A DNA stretch of 64,000 bases from Hydrogenophaga sp. (GCA_016741995.1 JACVCO010000001.1:62001-126000); one strand, 5' to 3'. Shown: positions 51,024-59,449, numbered from the stretch's first letter. Numbers and translations: made by a program. The notes: generated by a model from the letters alone, not told the origin.

Positions 51024-52055
51024 TCACTTCCCGCCGCGCAGGCGGGCGAGTTCGTCGGCCACCTGTTTGTAGACCGCCTCGCCCACTTCCTTCGAGAACT
51101 TCTCCGTCACCGGCTGCACCTTCTGGCGCAGGCGCGCGAGTTCGGCGGGCGCCACCTCGTTGACCTGCATGCTCTTCTTCAAGCCCTCGATGGCCTGCGT
51201 CTCCTTGGCCTGGGTGATCTCGCGCTGCACCTTCTTCGCTTCGTCGGCGGCGTCGCGGATGATCTTGCGCTCGGCGTCGGACATGCCGTCCCAGGTGCGC
51301 TTGCTCATGAGCAACGGCATGCCGGTGTAGACGTGGCGGGTGAGCGAGAGGAACTTCTGCACCTCGGCGAACTTGGCGTTCTCGATCACGCCCACCGGGT
51401 TGTCCTGGCCGTCCACGGTGCGCGATTCGAGCGCGCCGTAGAGCTCGCCGAAGGTCATGGGCACCGGGTTGGCACCCAGCGTGGTGAACAGGTCCACGAA
51501 GATGGGTGAAGCGATCACACGGATCTTCAGGCCCTGCACGTCCTCCAGTTTTGCGATCGGGCGGCGGCTGTTCGTCATGTGGCGAAAGCCCAGGTCCCAC
51601 ACGCCCAGGCCGATCACACCGTGCGGCGCCAGGTCTTCCTGGATCTTGCGGCCGGTCGGGCCGTCGGCAATGGCGTAGGCCTCCTGTGCGTTGTTGAACA
51701 GGAACGGCAGGTCGAACACCATCTGCTGCTTGTCGATGGAGGCCACCAGGCCCGTGGCCATGGACGTGAAGTCCAGCGTGCCGCCGCGGATGGCCGAGAG
51801 GTTCTGCGGATCGCTGCCGAGCACCGCGCCCGGGAACAACTGCACCTTCATCTTGCCGCCGCTCTTGCTGGCCACCAGCTCGGCGAACTTCTGCGCGCCC
51901 TGGCCCAGCGGGTGGTCGGCCGCGAGGCTGAAGGCGAAGCGCAGGTTGCGCTCCTTGATGTCCTGCGCCTGCGCGCCCATCGCGCCCAGCAGCGCGGCGC
52001 CGGCGGCCAGGCTCACGAAGGCGCGACGCCATGGGTTCATGCGGTGCGTGTTCAT
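51024..52055 (-). CDS. TRAP transporter substrate-binding protein (DctP), second system
   Basis: This 343-residue periplasmic protein has a signal peptide (RRAFVSLAAGAALLGAMGAQAQ) and the classical DctP fold: SLAADHPLGQGAQKFAELV, LKIRVIASPIFVDLFTTLGANPVPMTFGELYGALESRTVDGQDNP. The carboxylate-clamping Arg (IRVI) is present. The start at 52055 has AGGAGA 9 bases upstream. It is the first gene of the second TRAP operon and diverges from an IclR gene over an operator-rich gap. Confidence 0.92.
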   Translation of the reverse strand: MNTHRMNPWRRAFVSLAAGAALLGAMGAQAQDIKERNLRFAFSLAADHPLGQGAQKFAELVASKSGGKMKVQLFPGAVLGSDPQNLSAIRGGTLDFTSMATGLVASIDKQQMVFDLPFLFNNAQEAYAIADGPTGRKIQEDLAPHGVIGLGVWDLGFRHMTNSRRPIAKLEDVQGLKIRVIASPIFVDLFTTLGANPVPMTFGELYGALESRTVDGQDNPVGVIENAKFAEVQKFLSLTRHVYTGMPLLMSKRTWDGMSDAERKIIRDAADEAKKVQREITQAKETQAIEGLKKSMQVNEVAPAELARLRQKVQPVTEKFSKEVGEAVYKQVADELARLRGGK

Positions 52056-52108
52056 CGGTCCATGTCTCCTGTGTCTGGGGTTGCGAAGGCGCGCATCATG
52101 CACAATTC

Positions 52109-52151
52109 TTGAAAGTCTTTCAAATTTTTTATATCTTTCAAAAAATGAAAG
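52109..52151. promoter_or_regulatory. Paired IclR-type operators between dctP and iclR
   Basis: TTGAAAGTCTTTCAA (52109-52123) is a perfect 15-base palindrome, and CTTTCA-N5-TGAAAG (52135-52151) is a second inverted repeat with the same GAAAG half-sites. They occupy the AT-rich gap between the divergent dctP and iclR genes. The dyad resembles, but differs by one base from, the GGAAA/TTTCC boxes at 42409-42444. Confidence 0.65.
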
Positions 52152-52197
52152 CTGCGATCATTCGGCCGCGCGCCCTCCGCGCACCTGGAGCACACGC

Positions 52198-53025
52198 ATG
52201 AGCGGTTCACTCGAAAAGTCCCTGGCCGTCCTCGAGTACCTGGCCCACCACCCCGACGGGGCCCAGCTGGTGCAGATCGCGACCGAGCTGAACCAGTTGC
52301 GCAGCGGCTGCCACCGCACGCTGCACGAGCTGATCCGCTTCGGCTACGTGCGGCAACTGCCGCACCGCGGCGACTACGCGCTCACCACCAAGCTCGCCTC
52401 CATGGGCCTGAGCTTTCTCAGCCGCTCGGGGGTGGTGGACATCGCGCAACCGGTGATCAACCGCCTGGCCGAGGCCACCGAAGAGCTGGTGCGGCTGGCC
52501 GTGGTCGATGGCGAGCGCCTGACGCTGATGGCCAAGGCGCAGGGCGCCCGAAGCGGCCTCAAGTACGACCCCGACATGGGCATCGACCTGCGCCTCTCGT
52601 GCAGCGCCGCGGGCCACGCCTGGCTCATGACCCTGCCGGAAGACGCCGCCATCGCCTGCGTGACGCGCCAGGGCATGGGCGACCCGAAGCACTTCGGCCC
52701 CAACGCGCCCACCAGCGTGAAGGCGCTGCTCAAGATGCTCGATGGCCACCGCAAGCGCGGCTACAGCCTGATCCAGGACGTGTATGCGCCCGGCATGAGC
52801 TCGATGGCGGCGCCGGTGGCGCGGCCCAGGGAACCCGCCACCGGCGTGATCGTGATCGCCGGCCCTTCCTCGCGCCTCACGCTCAAGCGCATGCAGGGCT
52901 TCGGCCCGCTGCTGCTGGCCACCGCGAACGAGCTGGCCGCCGCGGGCAGCGCCTCACCGCTGCTCAAGGCCGCGAACGTGGGCACCTGGGGCAACGTGCG
53001 GGAGACGCCGCCGCCGCGTCACTGA
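52198..53025 (+). CDS. IclR-family transcriptional regulator
   Basis: This 275-residue regulator has a winged helix (EKSLAVLEYLAHHPDGAQLVQIATELNQLRSGCHRTLHEL) and an IclR effector domain (EELVRLAVVDGERLTLMAKAQG, GMSSMAAPVARPREPATGVIVIAG). The ATG at 52198 has CTGGAG upstream. It is a close relative of the regulator at 41602-42396 and diverges from the second TRAP operon, which it presumably controls through the palindromes at 52109-52151. Confidence 0.92.
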   Translation: MSGSLEKSLAVLEYLAHHPDGAQLVQIATELNQLRSGCHRTLHELIRFGYVRQLPHRGDYALTTKLASMGLSFLSRSGVVDIAQPVINRLAEATEELVRLAVVDGERLTLMAKAQGARSGLKYDPDMGIDLRLSCSAAGHAWLMTLPEDAAIACVTRQGMGDPKHFGPNAPTSVKALLKMLDGHRKRGYSLIQDVYAPGMSSMAAPVARPREPATGVIVIAGPSSRLTLKRMQGFGPLLLATANELAAAGSASPLLKAANVGTWGNVRETPPPRH

Positions 53026-53045
53026 GCGCGGGGCCACACCGGGTT

Positions 53046-53639
53046 TCAGGGCGCCCGGCGCACCAGCCCGTCGAGCAACTGGCGAAAGCCCGCCACCGCT
53101 TTTTTCGACGTGGTTTCGGGATCGGCAGAGCCGGCGATCCAGGTGGCCGCGTGGCTGCTGGCCCCGTTGATCAAGCGCGCCATGGCTTCCGGGTCGGTGT
53201 CGATGAGCACGCCCTCGGCCTTGAGCGCCGCCAGGCTCGCCGTCAGCGCCTCGATGCAGCTCTTGGCGCTGGGGCATTGCGACTGATCGCCCAGCACGGC
53301 GGGCGCGTCGCGAAACATGATGCGCTGGATCTCGGGCTCCAGCGCCATCTCCACGTAGCCGATCCATTCGTCCACCACCGCCTGCCAACGGTTGGGCGCG
53401 CGGGCCGCGATGGCCTTCAGCCGCACCGACATCTCGGCGTCGATCTCGTCCACCACGGCCTGCAGCAGGCCCTTCTTGTCGCCGAAGTGGTGGTACAGGG
53501 CGCCCCGCGTGAGGCCGGCCGCGGAGGTGAAGTCGTCCATCGACGCACTGGCGTAGCCGACCGTGCCGAAGGCCTGGCGCGCGGCCGCGATGAGTTTCGC
53601 GCGGGTCTCGGCAATCATGTCCTGGCGGGCTCTGCGCAT
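53046..53639 (-). CDS. TetR-family transcriptional regulator
   Basis: This 197-residue repressor has a TetR helix-turn-helix (YASASMDDFTSAAGLTRGALYHHFGDKKGLLQAV) and a helical C-terminal domain (RIMFRDAPAVLG, and AEGVLIDTDPEAMARLINGA, typical of TetR_C groups controlling exporters). The start at 53639 has GGAG 6 bases upstream; the ATG at 53651 overlaps that site. It diverges from an MFS gene with two repeated operator-like sites between them. Confidence 0.9.
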   Translation of the reverse strand: MRRARQDMIAETRAKLIAAARQAFGTVGYASASMDDFTSAAGLTRGALYHHFGDKKGLLQAVVDEIDAEMSVRLKAIAARAPNRWQAVVDEWIGYVEMALEPEIQRIMFRDAPAVLGDQSQCPSAKSCIEALTASLAALKAEGVLIDTDPEAMARLINGASSHAATWIAGSADPETTSKKAVAGFRQLLDGLVRRAP

Positions 53640-53656
53640 GGCTGGCTCCATTCAAA

Positions 53657-53720
53657 TACATACAGAACGTACGTGAATTGACATACGAAGTGCACGCCAA
53701 TAACATACATACGCCACGTA
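53657..53720. promoter_or_regulatory. Repeated TetR-type operators between tetR and the MFS gene
   Basis: TACATACAGAACGTA (53657-53671) and TACATACGCCACGTA (53706-53720) share TACATAC-N3-ACGTA 49 bases apart, each with an ACGTA/TACxT dyad character. They flank the divergent promoters of the TetR and MFS genes. Their position supports repression of the exporter by the TetR protein. Confidence 0.55.
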
Positions 53721-53758
53721 TTTTATTGCAGTCCACCACCGAAAGCCAGGAGCCTCCC

Positions 53759-54982
53759 GTGCCCAACCCCTACGCAAAGATCTTCCGCGAGCCCGGCGCC
53801 AAGGGCTTTTCCGCCGCCGCCTTTTTCGGGCGGCTGCCCTTGGCCATGGCGCCCATCGGCATCGTCGCCATGCTGTCGCAAACGCTGGGCGAGTATTGGC
53901 TGGCGGGCGCGGTGGCGGCCACCTACGGGCTGGCCAACGCCTTCTTCGCGCCCCAGATCTCCCGCCTGGTCGACCGCTTCGGCCAGACCGCGGTGGCCGC
54001 ACCGGCCGCCATCGTCTCGGCCATCGCCTTCGTGCTGCTGATCCTGGCCAGCCACCTGCAGTGGCCGACCTGGACCTTGTTCGCCACCGCCCTCGGTGCC
54101 GCCACGCTGCCCAGCATGTCGGCCATGGTGCGCGCCCGCTGGACCGAGCTCCTGCGCGACCGCCCCGAACTCAACACCGCTTTCGCCTTCGAATCCTCGG
54201 CCGACGAACTGATCTACATCGCGGGCGCTTCGCTCTCGGTCGGCCTGGCCGCGGCCTGGTTCCCCGAGGCCGGCATGGTGGCCTCCACCCTGTTCATGGT
54301 GCTGGGCACGGCGGCGTTCCTGGTGCAGCGCAAGACGGAACCCGCGGTGCGCGCACCGCAGGCCGGCGGGCCCCAGGGCTCGGCGATCCGCTTGCGCCCG
54401 GTGCAGATCGTCACGCTGGCGCTGGTCTTTGTCGGTGCGATCTTCGCCACGGCCGAGGTCAGTGCGATCGCCGTCACCAAGGAGCTCGGCCAACCCGGCG
54501 CCGCCAGCCTGGTGATCGGCGTCTATGCGGTCGGCTCCTTCGTGCTGGGGCTGGTGCTCGGCGCGCTCAACCCCCGCATGCCGCTGCAACGCCAGTTGCT
54601 GATCGCGTTGACCGTGCTGGCGCTGACCTCGTTGCCGCTGGTGGTGGCGGGCTCCTCCGTCGCGCTGCTGGCGGTGGCCGTGTTCGTCAGCGGCGTGGCG
54701 ATCTCGCCCACCTTCATCACCGCCTTCGGCCTGATCGAGCGGCGCGTGCCGGCGTCCATGCTCACCGAGGGCGTGACCTGGGTGATGACGGGCATCGGCA
54801 TCGGCATGGCACTGGGCGCGTTCGTGGCGGGTTGGGTGGTCGACCACTTCGGCGCGCAAAACGGGTTCTGGGTGTCGGTGGTGGCCAGCGCCGCCGCCTG
54901 GACAACCGCGGCATTGGGGCAGCGCACGCTGGCGGGCACGGATGCCGCGCCGACCCCGGCAGAACCGGTGACGGCCCATTAA
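53759..54982 (+). CDS. Major facilitator superfamily transporter
   Basis: This 407-residue protein has about twelve predicted membrane helices and is rich in Gly/Ala. It has an N-terminal FFGRLPLAMAPIGIVAMLS and a loop RLVDRFGQ in the MFS motif A position. The GTG start at 53759 is chosen because CCAGGAG lies 6 bases upstream. Regulation by the divergent TetR suggests an efflux pump for a toxic or signalling compound. Its stop overlaps the stop of the convergent acyltransferase gene (TTAA). Confidence 0.88.
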   Translation: MPNPYAKIFREPGAKGFSAAAFFGRLPLAMAPIGIVAMLSQTLGEYWLAGAVAATYGLANAFFAPQISRLVDRFGQTAVAAPAAIVSAIAFVLLILASHLQWPTWTLFATALGAATLPSMSAMVRARWTELLRDRPELNTAFAFESSADELIYIAGASLSVGLAAAWFPEAGMVASTLFMVLGTAAFLVQRKTEPAVRAPQAGGPQGSAIRLRPVQIVTLALVFVGAIFATAEVSAIAVTKELGQPGAASLVIGVYAVGSFVLGLVLGALNPRMPLQRQLLIALTVLALTSLPLVVAGSSVALLAVAVFVSGVAISPTFITAFGLIERRVPASMLTEGVTWVMTGIGIGMALGAFVAGWVVDHFGAQNGFWVSVVASAAAWTTAALGQRTLAGTDAAPTPAEPVTAH

Positions 54983-56106
54983 GGTGAGCGCGGGCGTGCC
55001 GGCTTGAGCCCGAAGCACGCCCGCAGCCAGCCCACGCGGCGGATCACGCCGTCGTTGAGCGCCCAGCAGCCGAACACCGTGAGCGCCAGCACCGCCAGCG
55101 GCTCGGCCACCGGCCCCAAGGGCAGCGGCGCCAGCCACGCGAGCGCCACGATGATCAGCGTCTGGTGCAGCACGTACCAGGGGTAGACCGATTCGCGCGC
55201 CCAGCCCAGCCACGGCCAGGGCCGGTTCAGGTGGCGGTGCGCGAAGCCCAGCACCGCCACCACGGCCCACCACGCCACGGCGTCGGCCGCCAGCCGCGCC
55301 CAGGGCATGGGCTGGGCCAGTTGCAGCCGCAAGCCCACGTGCAGCGCGAAGGCCAGCGCGGCCAGGCCCAGCGCCACCCAGCGCAGGCGCACGAACTCGC
55401 GCCACAGCGCGGCGTCGGTGCCGATCCACCAGCCATAGACGAAGAAGCTGAAGTACACGGCGTGCAGCCAGCCATCGCCCACCAGGTCGTGCGTGGGCGG
55501 AAAGTGCGGGCGCAGCAGCAGCGACCCCGCCACCAACGGCAGCAGCGGCACCCACAGCAGCGCCACCCCGCGCAAGGCCGCGAAGCGCACCGCCAGGGGC
55601 GCCAACGCGCGCCGCGCCAGCAACAGCACCGAGGTGTAAAGCCACAGGTAGGGCAGGAACCAGAGGTGGTTCCAGGTGACGCCCACGTGCGCGCCGTCGA
55701 ACGCGGCCGCGGGCCAGGGCCCGCCCTGCGCGTAACGCCACAGGAACGCGCCCAGCCCGGGCTCGATGAAGCCGCCGGCCAGCGCCTGCGCATAGGCCTG
55801 ATAGGGCACCACCACCGCCATGCCGAAAGCCAGCGGCAGCAACAGCCGGGCACTGCGCTCGCGCCACAGGGCGCCCACCGGGCGGTCCCGGCACATCAAC
55901 AAACCCAGCGCCAGGCCCGAGACCAGGAACACCAGATCCAGCCGCCAGAGGTTGAGCGCGCGCATGGGCCACTGCAGCCACTCGGCCGTGTGGGCGCTCT
56001 TCAGGTGCCAGGGCCAATCGGCCACGTAGGCCATGCTCAGGTGGTAGACCATCACCAGCCCGAAGGCCAGCGCGCGCAGGGTGTCGATGTCGTGTCGCCG
56101 TTCCAT
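54979..56106 (-). CDS. Integral membrane acyltransferase family protein
   Basis: This 375-residue, roughly ten-helix protein of the acyltransferase 3 (OpgC/OafA-like) family begins RRHDIDTLRALAF with the conserved His-Asp, followed by DLVFLVSGLALG, an Arg-rich loop (RERSARLLLPLAFG) and a WFLPYLWLYT segment. Members acylate glucans, polysaccharides or lipids at the membrane. An ATG at 56115 is an alternative start. It diverges from a membrane LytTR regulator 123 bases away. Confidence 0.85.
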   Translation of the reverse strand: MERRHDIDTLRALAFGLVMVYHLSMAYVADWPWHLKSAHTAEWLQWPMRALNLWRLDLVFLVSGLALGLLMCRDRPVGALWRERSARLLLPLAFGMAVVVPYQAYAQALAGGFIEPGLGAFLWRYAQGGPWPAAAFDGAHVGVTWNHLWFLPYLWLYTSVLLLARRALAPLAVRFAALRGVALLWVPLLPLVAGSLLLRPHFPPTHDLVGDGWLHAVYFSFFVYGWWIGTDAALWREFVRLRWVALGLAALAFALHVGLRLQLAQPMPWARLAADAVAWWAVVAVLGFAHRHLNRPWPWLGWARESVYPWYVLHQTLIIVALAWLAPLPLGPVAEPLAVLALTVFGCWALNDGVIRRVGWLRACFGLKPARPRSP

Positions 56107-56148
56107 GGCCCACATGCTGGGGCGATCGGCCCCGCCACGGGCCCGGTT

Positions 56149-56185
56149 CGGGACGGTTCGCGGGCCCACCGGGACGAAACGCGGG
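56149..56185. repeat. 21-base-period direct repeat, candidate LytTR operator
   Basis: CGGGACGGTTCGCGGG (56149-56164) and CGGGACGAAACGCGGG (56170-56185) are 16-base direct repeats differing only in a 3-base core, exactly 21 bases apart. LytTR regulators bind paired direct repeats about two helical turns apart, and this pair lies between the acyltransferase gene and the LytTR gene. Confidence 0.55.
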
Positions 56186-56229
56186 CAGAAAGGGACCGCC
56201 CTGGAGGGCCGGGCATAGACTCCAGCGCC

Positions 56230-57126
56230 ATGGCCCGCGACCCCCTCCCCTGGCTGCGCCAGCACCCGCACTGGCACCGCACCGCCGAGGTGCTGTTCTG
56301 GGTGCTGGTGATCGGCCTGCACGCGCTGCTCAACACCGCGGTGGCGCGCGCCGACATGCGCGAGGCCGGCCTGCCCTGGGGCTGGTGGGAGGCCGCGGTG
56401 TGGGAAGGCACCAGCCACCTCGCGCTGCTGGCGCTGATTCCCGCGATCGTGGCCTGGACCCGCCGTTTCCCCCTGTACTGGGACACCCTGGCCCGCCACC
56501 TGCCCTGGCACCTGCTGGGCAGCGTGCTGTTCAGCCTGGCGCACGTGGCCGGCATGGTGGCGCTGCGCCACGCGCTGCACGCCGCTGCGGGCCAGGCCTA
56601 CGGTTTCGGGCCGTTCTGGTCGGAGTGGGGCTACGAATACCTGAAGGACGTGCGCGCCTACGCGGCCATCGTCGGCGGCATCACCGTCTACCGCCTGCTG
56701 CTGCTGCGCCTGCAGGGCGAGGCGCGCGTGCTCGACGCGCCCGAGGCCACCCCGCCCGAGCCCGCACCGGCCCCGGCAGACACGCCACCGCCCCGGCCGG
56801 AGCGCTTTCTGGTGCGCCAGCTGCGCAAGGAATTCCTGATCGCCGCCCACGACATCGACAGCGTGCAGGCGCAGGCCAACTACGTGGCGCTGCGCGTGAA
56901 CGGGCGCGAGTACCTGCTGCGCTCCACCCTGGCCGAGTTCGCGCGCCAGCTCGACCCGGCGCGCTTTGTGCAGGTGCACCGCAGTTACCTCGTCAACCTC
57001 GACCGCGTCACCGAGATCGAACCGCTGGACAGCGGCGACGCGAAGCTGACCTTGCGCGATGGCAGCGCGGTGCCGTGCAGCCGCCGCTACCGCGCGGCGC
57101 TGCAGGAGGCCGCGGCGGGGCGCTAG
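56230..57126 (+). CDS. Membrane-anchored LytTR transcriptional regulator
   Basis: This 298-residue protein has four predicted membrane helices in the first 160 residues (WVLVIGLHALLNTAVA, HLALLALIPAIVAW, LLGSVLFSLAHVAGMVAL, and one near YAAIVGGITVYRLLLL), a Pro/Ala linker, and a C-terminal LytTR DNA-binding domain from about residue 200 (IDSVQAQANYVALRVNGREYLLRSTL, FVQVHRSYLVNLDRV). It lacks a receiver domain, so it may sense the membrane directly. It ends 3 bases into the convergent AraC gene. Confidence 0.88.
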   Translation: MARDPLPWLRQHPHWHRTAEVLFWVLVIGLHALLNTAVARADMREAGLPWGWWEAAVWEGTSHLALLALIPAIVAWTRRFPLYWDTLARHLPWHLLGSVLFSLAHVAGMVALRHALHAAAGQAYGFGPFWSEWGYEYLKDVRAYAAIVGGITVYRLLLLRLQGEARVLDAPEATPPEPAPAPADTPPPRPERFLVRQLRKEFLIAAHDIDSVQAQANYVALRVNGREYLLRSTLAEFARQLDPARFVQVHRSYLVNLDRVTEIEPLDSGDAKLTLRDGSAVPCSRRYRAALQEAAAGR

Positions 57127-58088
57127 AGAAAGGCCTGCGGCACGCCGGCGTCGAGCATGCGCTGGCGGTCGCGCACCGGCGGCTCGCCGAACATGCGCGC
57201 GTACTCGCGGCTGAACTGCGATGGGCTCTCGTAGCCGATCTCGAAAGCGATCGCCGCAGCGTCGCGGTCGTCCGACAGCAGCAGGCGCCGCGCTTCCTGC
57301 AGGCGCAGCTGCTTCACGTACTGCAGCGGTGTGAACGAGGTGACGGCCTTGAAGTGAACGTGCAGCGCCGAGGCGCTCAGGTGCGCGATATCGGCCAGCT
57401 CGGCCACCCCGATGGATTCGCGAAAGCGCGCCTGCAACACGCCGATGACGCGCGCGATGCGCTGGTCGCTGCAATCGGCCTTGGCGGTGCGCGCCATGCG
57501 CCAGCCGTTCGGCGAGGACAGCAGCCGGTAGACGATCTCACGCCGGACCAGGGGTGCGATGGCGGCGATGTCCCGGGGCGATTGCAGCAATTGCACCAGG
57601 CGCAGCACGGCGTCCATCAGCGCGGCGGACGACGGTTCGGTGTACAGGCCCCGCGCCGCGTCGGTCGTGGCGCCGGGCGGCTCCGGCGGCAGCCCGTGGT
57701 CCAGCACGAGCTGGCTGACGTCGGCGCGCTCGATGCGCAGGTGCAGGCTCAGGTAAGGATCGCCCGGCGACGCCTCGACCACCTGGCCCAGCACAGGCAG
57801 ATCCTGCGAGACCACCAGATGGCAGCTGGCGCTGTACTCGGTGACCTGATCGCTCAGGAACACCCGCTTGCGACCCCCCAGCAGGATGCACAGGGCCGGC
57901 CGGTACATCACGTTGAGCGGCTCGCTCGGCGCGCTCGCGCGGATGAGTTGCAGGCCGGGCACCGCCGTGGGCGTGAAGCCGTCGCTGCGCGCGTGCGCGC
58001 CGACCAGCGCCCGCAGGGCATCCAGGCGCGGCGCAAGGTCCTCGGTCATGGAGAAACCGGTGGTGGCAAAGGGGTCTGCGTGGGCCAT
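57123..58088 (-). CDS. AraC-family transcriptional regulator
   Basis: This 321-residue regulator has an AraC_N-type cupin-like N-terminal domain (LQLIRASAPSEPLNVMYRPALCILLGGRKRVFL) and two C-terminal helix-turn-helix motifs (VAELADIAHLSASALHVHFKAVTSFTPLQYVKQLRL; AIAFEIGYESPSQFSREYARMFG). It diverges from an SDR gene, a pairing common for this subfamily, and the gap contains repeated GGCAA motifs. The start at 58088 could alternatively be at 58050. Confidence 0.9.
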   Translation of the reverse strand: MAHADPFATTGFSMTEDLAPRLDALRALVGAHARSDGFTPTAVPGLQLIRASAPSEPLNVMYRPALCILLGGRKRVFLSDQVTEYSASCHLVVSQDLPVLGQVVEASPGDPYLSLHLRIERADVSQLVLDHGLPPEPPGATTDAARGLYTEPSSAALMDAVLRLVQLLQSPRDIAAIAPLVRREIVYRLLSSPNGWRMARTAKADCSDQRIARVIGVLQARFRESIGVAELADIAHLSASALHVHFKAVTSFTPLQYVKQLRLQEARRLLLSDDRDAAAIAFEIGYESPSQFSREYARMFGEPPVRDRQRMLDAGVPQAFL

Positions 58089-58140
58089 GCGGCCACTGTA
58101 GAACAGCACCGGCCCCGGGGCGAGCGCGCCCGCGCGATCG

Positions 58141-58216
58141 GGCAACAAGTCTGGAGAAACAGGCAAGCGCCCCGGCAATGAAGAGGCAGCGGCAATCTTT
58201 GGCGAGGAAACGGCAA
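58141..58216. promoter_or_regulatory. GGCAA repeats in the AraC-SDR gap
   Basis: GGCAA occurs five times on the + strand in 76 bases (58141, 58162, 58174, 58191, 58212), two of them as CGGCAAT 17 bases apart. Repeated same-orientation half-sites spaced by one to two helical turns are typical of AraC-family operators. The rest of the 58089-58295 gap shows nothing else. Confidence 0.4.
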
Positions 58217-58295
58217 GCCGGCGCGCACGGGGCTCACCACACTGCCCCGGAGGGGAGACGCACGGTCGCGTATCCCGGCAACCCAGGAGCAAGAC

Positions 58296-59036
58296 ATGGA
58301 CAACATCAAGGGTCGGGTGATCGCCATCACCGGCGCCAGCAGCGGCATCGGCATGGCCACCGCGCGCGTGCTGGCGGGCATGGGCGCCCGACTGGTCATC
58401 GGCGCGCGGCGCACCGAGCGGCTGGACGAACTCGCCGAGGCCTTGCGGCAACAAGGCGCGCAGGTGAGTACCGCGGCGCTGGACGTGCGGCGGCGCGAAT
58501 CGGTGCAAGCCTTCGTCGACCTCGCGGTGGACACCCACGGCCGCATCGACGTGCTGATCAACAACGCCGGTGTCATGCCGCTGTCCAAGATGGGCATGGG
58601 CAAGGTCGACGAATGGGAAGACACCATCGACATCAACGTCAAAGGGGTTCTCTACGGCATCGCCGCCGCGTTGCCGCGCATGAAGGCGCAGGGCGCGGGC
58701 CACCTCATCAGCGTGGCGTCCATCGGCGCCCACCGCTCATTCCCCGGCGCGGCGGTGTATTGCGCCTCCAAGTTCGCGGTGTGGGCGATCTGCGAAGGCC
58801 TGCGGCAGGAAGAGCTCGATGGCGACATCCGCGTGACCACGGTGTCGCCCGGCACCACCACCTCGGAACTCGCCGACCACATCACCGACGCGGACGCCGT
58901 CGAGGCGATGCGGGCGTTCCGGGCCGTGACGATCGCACCCGAGGCGATCGCCAACGCCATCGCCTACGCCATCGCGCAACCCGCCGATGTGTCGGTCAGC
59001 GAGGTGATCGTGCGGCCGACGAGCAGCCCGGCCTGA
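58296..59036 (+). CDS. Short-chain dehydrogenase/reductase
   Basis: This 246-residue classical SDR has TGASSGIGMATARVLA near residue 11, NNAGVMPLS, Ser in SVASIGAHRS, and catalytic YCASK. An Arg in GARRTER after the second strand suggests NADP(H). CAGGAGCAAGAC provides the ribosome binding site. It is probably regulated by the divergent AraC protein. It ends before a strong hairpin shared with the convergent genes. Confidence 0.9.
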   Translation: MDNIKGRVIAITGASSGIGMATARVLAGMGARLVIGARRTERLDELAEALRQQGAQVSTAALDVRRRESVQAFVDLAVDTHGRIDVLINNAGVMPLSKMGMGKVDEWEDTIDINVKGVLYGIAAALPRMKAQGAGHLISVASIGAHRSFPGAAVYCASKFAVWAICEGLRQEELDGDIRVTTVSPGTTTSELADHITDADAVEAMRAFRAVTIAPEAIANAIAYAIAQPADVSVSEVIVRPTSSPA

Positions 59037-59046
59037 GCGCCGGCCT

Positions 59047-59078
59047 CACCCGGGCAGCGCGGTTGCGCTGCCCGGGTG
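59047..59078. terminator. Bidirectional hairpin terminator
   Basis: CACCCGGGCAGCGC and GCGCTGCCCGGGTG form a perfect 14-base stem with a GGTT loop (59047-59060 and 59065-59078). It fills the 44-base gap between the convergent SDR gene (ends 59036) and the Atu4866-like gene (ends 59081). No long T-run follows, as is common in GC-rich genomes. Confidence 0.75.
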
Positions 59079-59080
59079 AT

Positions 59081-59449
59081 TCACCGGGCGCTGGCCGGCT
59101 CACGGCGGAAAACGTAGCCCCCGTGGTGGAACACCCCCTCACGGAACTGGCCGTCGGCCGTGAAGCCCGTGTCGTCCAGGTACCAGATGCGATCCCCCAG
59201 CACCCAGTAACGCCCCTGGTAGGCGCTCTTGCGGGTGCCGCGTTGCTCGTCGTACCGCCCGTTGGGCAGCAGCTCGTGGCGGATGTGGCCGCCCTCGCTC
59301 ACCCACATGCCCAGGTGGCGGTGGCTGGCCGGGTTGTCGTGGTGGTTCGGGCCGGGCTGGCCGGGCACCTGAACCGGCGTTGGCAAAGGGTTCGACATCG
59401 CGGTGGCGGACGCGAGCACAAGAGCGGACATCAACAACGGGCGCTTCAT
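59081..59449 (-). CDS. Small secreted Atu4866-like protein
   Basis: This 122-residue protein has a signal peptide (LLMSALVLASATAMS) and a compact beta-rich domain with LGMWVSEGGHIRHELLPNGRYDEQRG and YQGRYWVLGDRIWYLDDTGF, the pattern of the Atu4866 domain family of unknown function. Its start overlaps the stop of the CMD-like gene (ATGA), so the two are co-translated. Confidence 0.75.
   Translation of the reverse strand: MKRPLLMSALVLASATAMSNPLPTPVQVPGQPGPNHHDNPASHRHLGMWVSEGGHIRHELLPNGRYDEQRGTRKSAYQGRYWVLGDRIWYLDDTGFTADGQFREGVFHHGGYVFRREPASAR

Noticed and set aside
52061..52069. A three-codon frame (ATG GAC CGA TGA) before the second dctP start
   Set aside because: It is too short to call a leader peptide. 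It probably reflects chance next to the ribosome binding site.
54979..57474. An extended minus-strand frame joining the acyltransferase to sequence beyond 56115
   Set aside because: The extension runs through the intergenic region and antisense to the LytTR gene; the acyltransferase fold starts at MERRHDIDTL.
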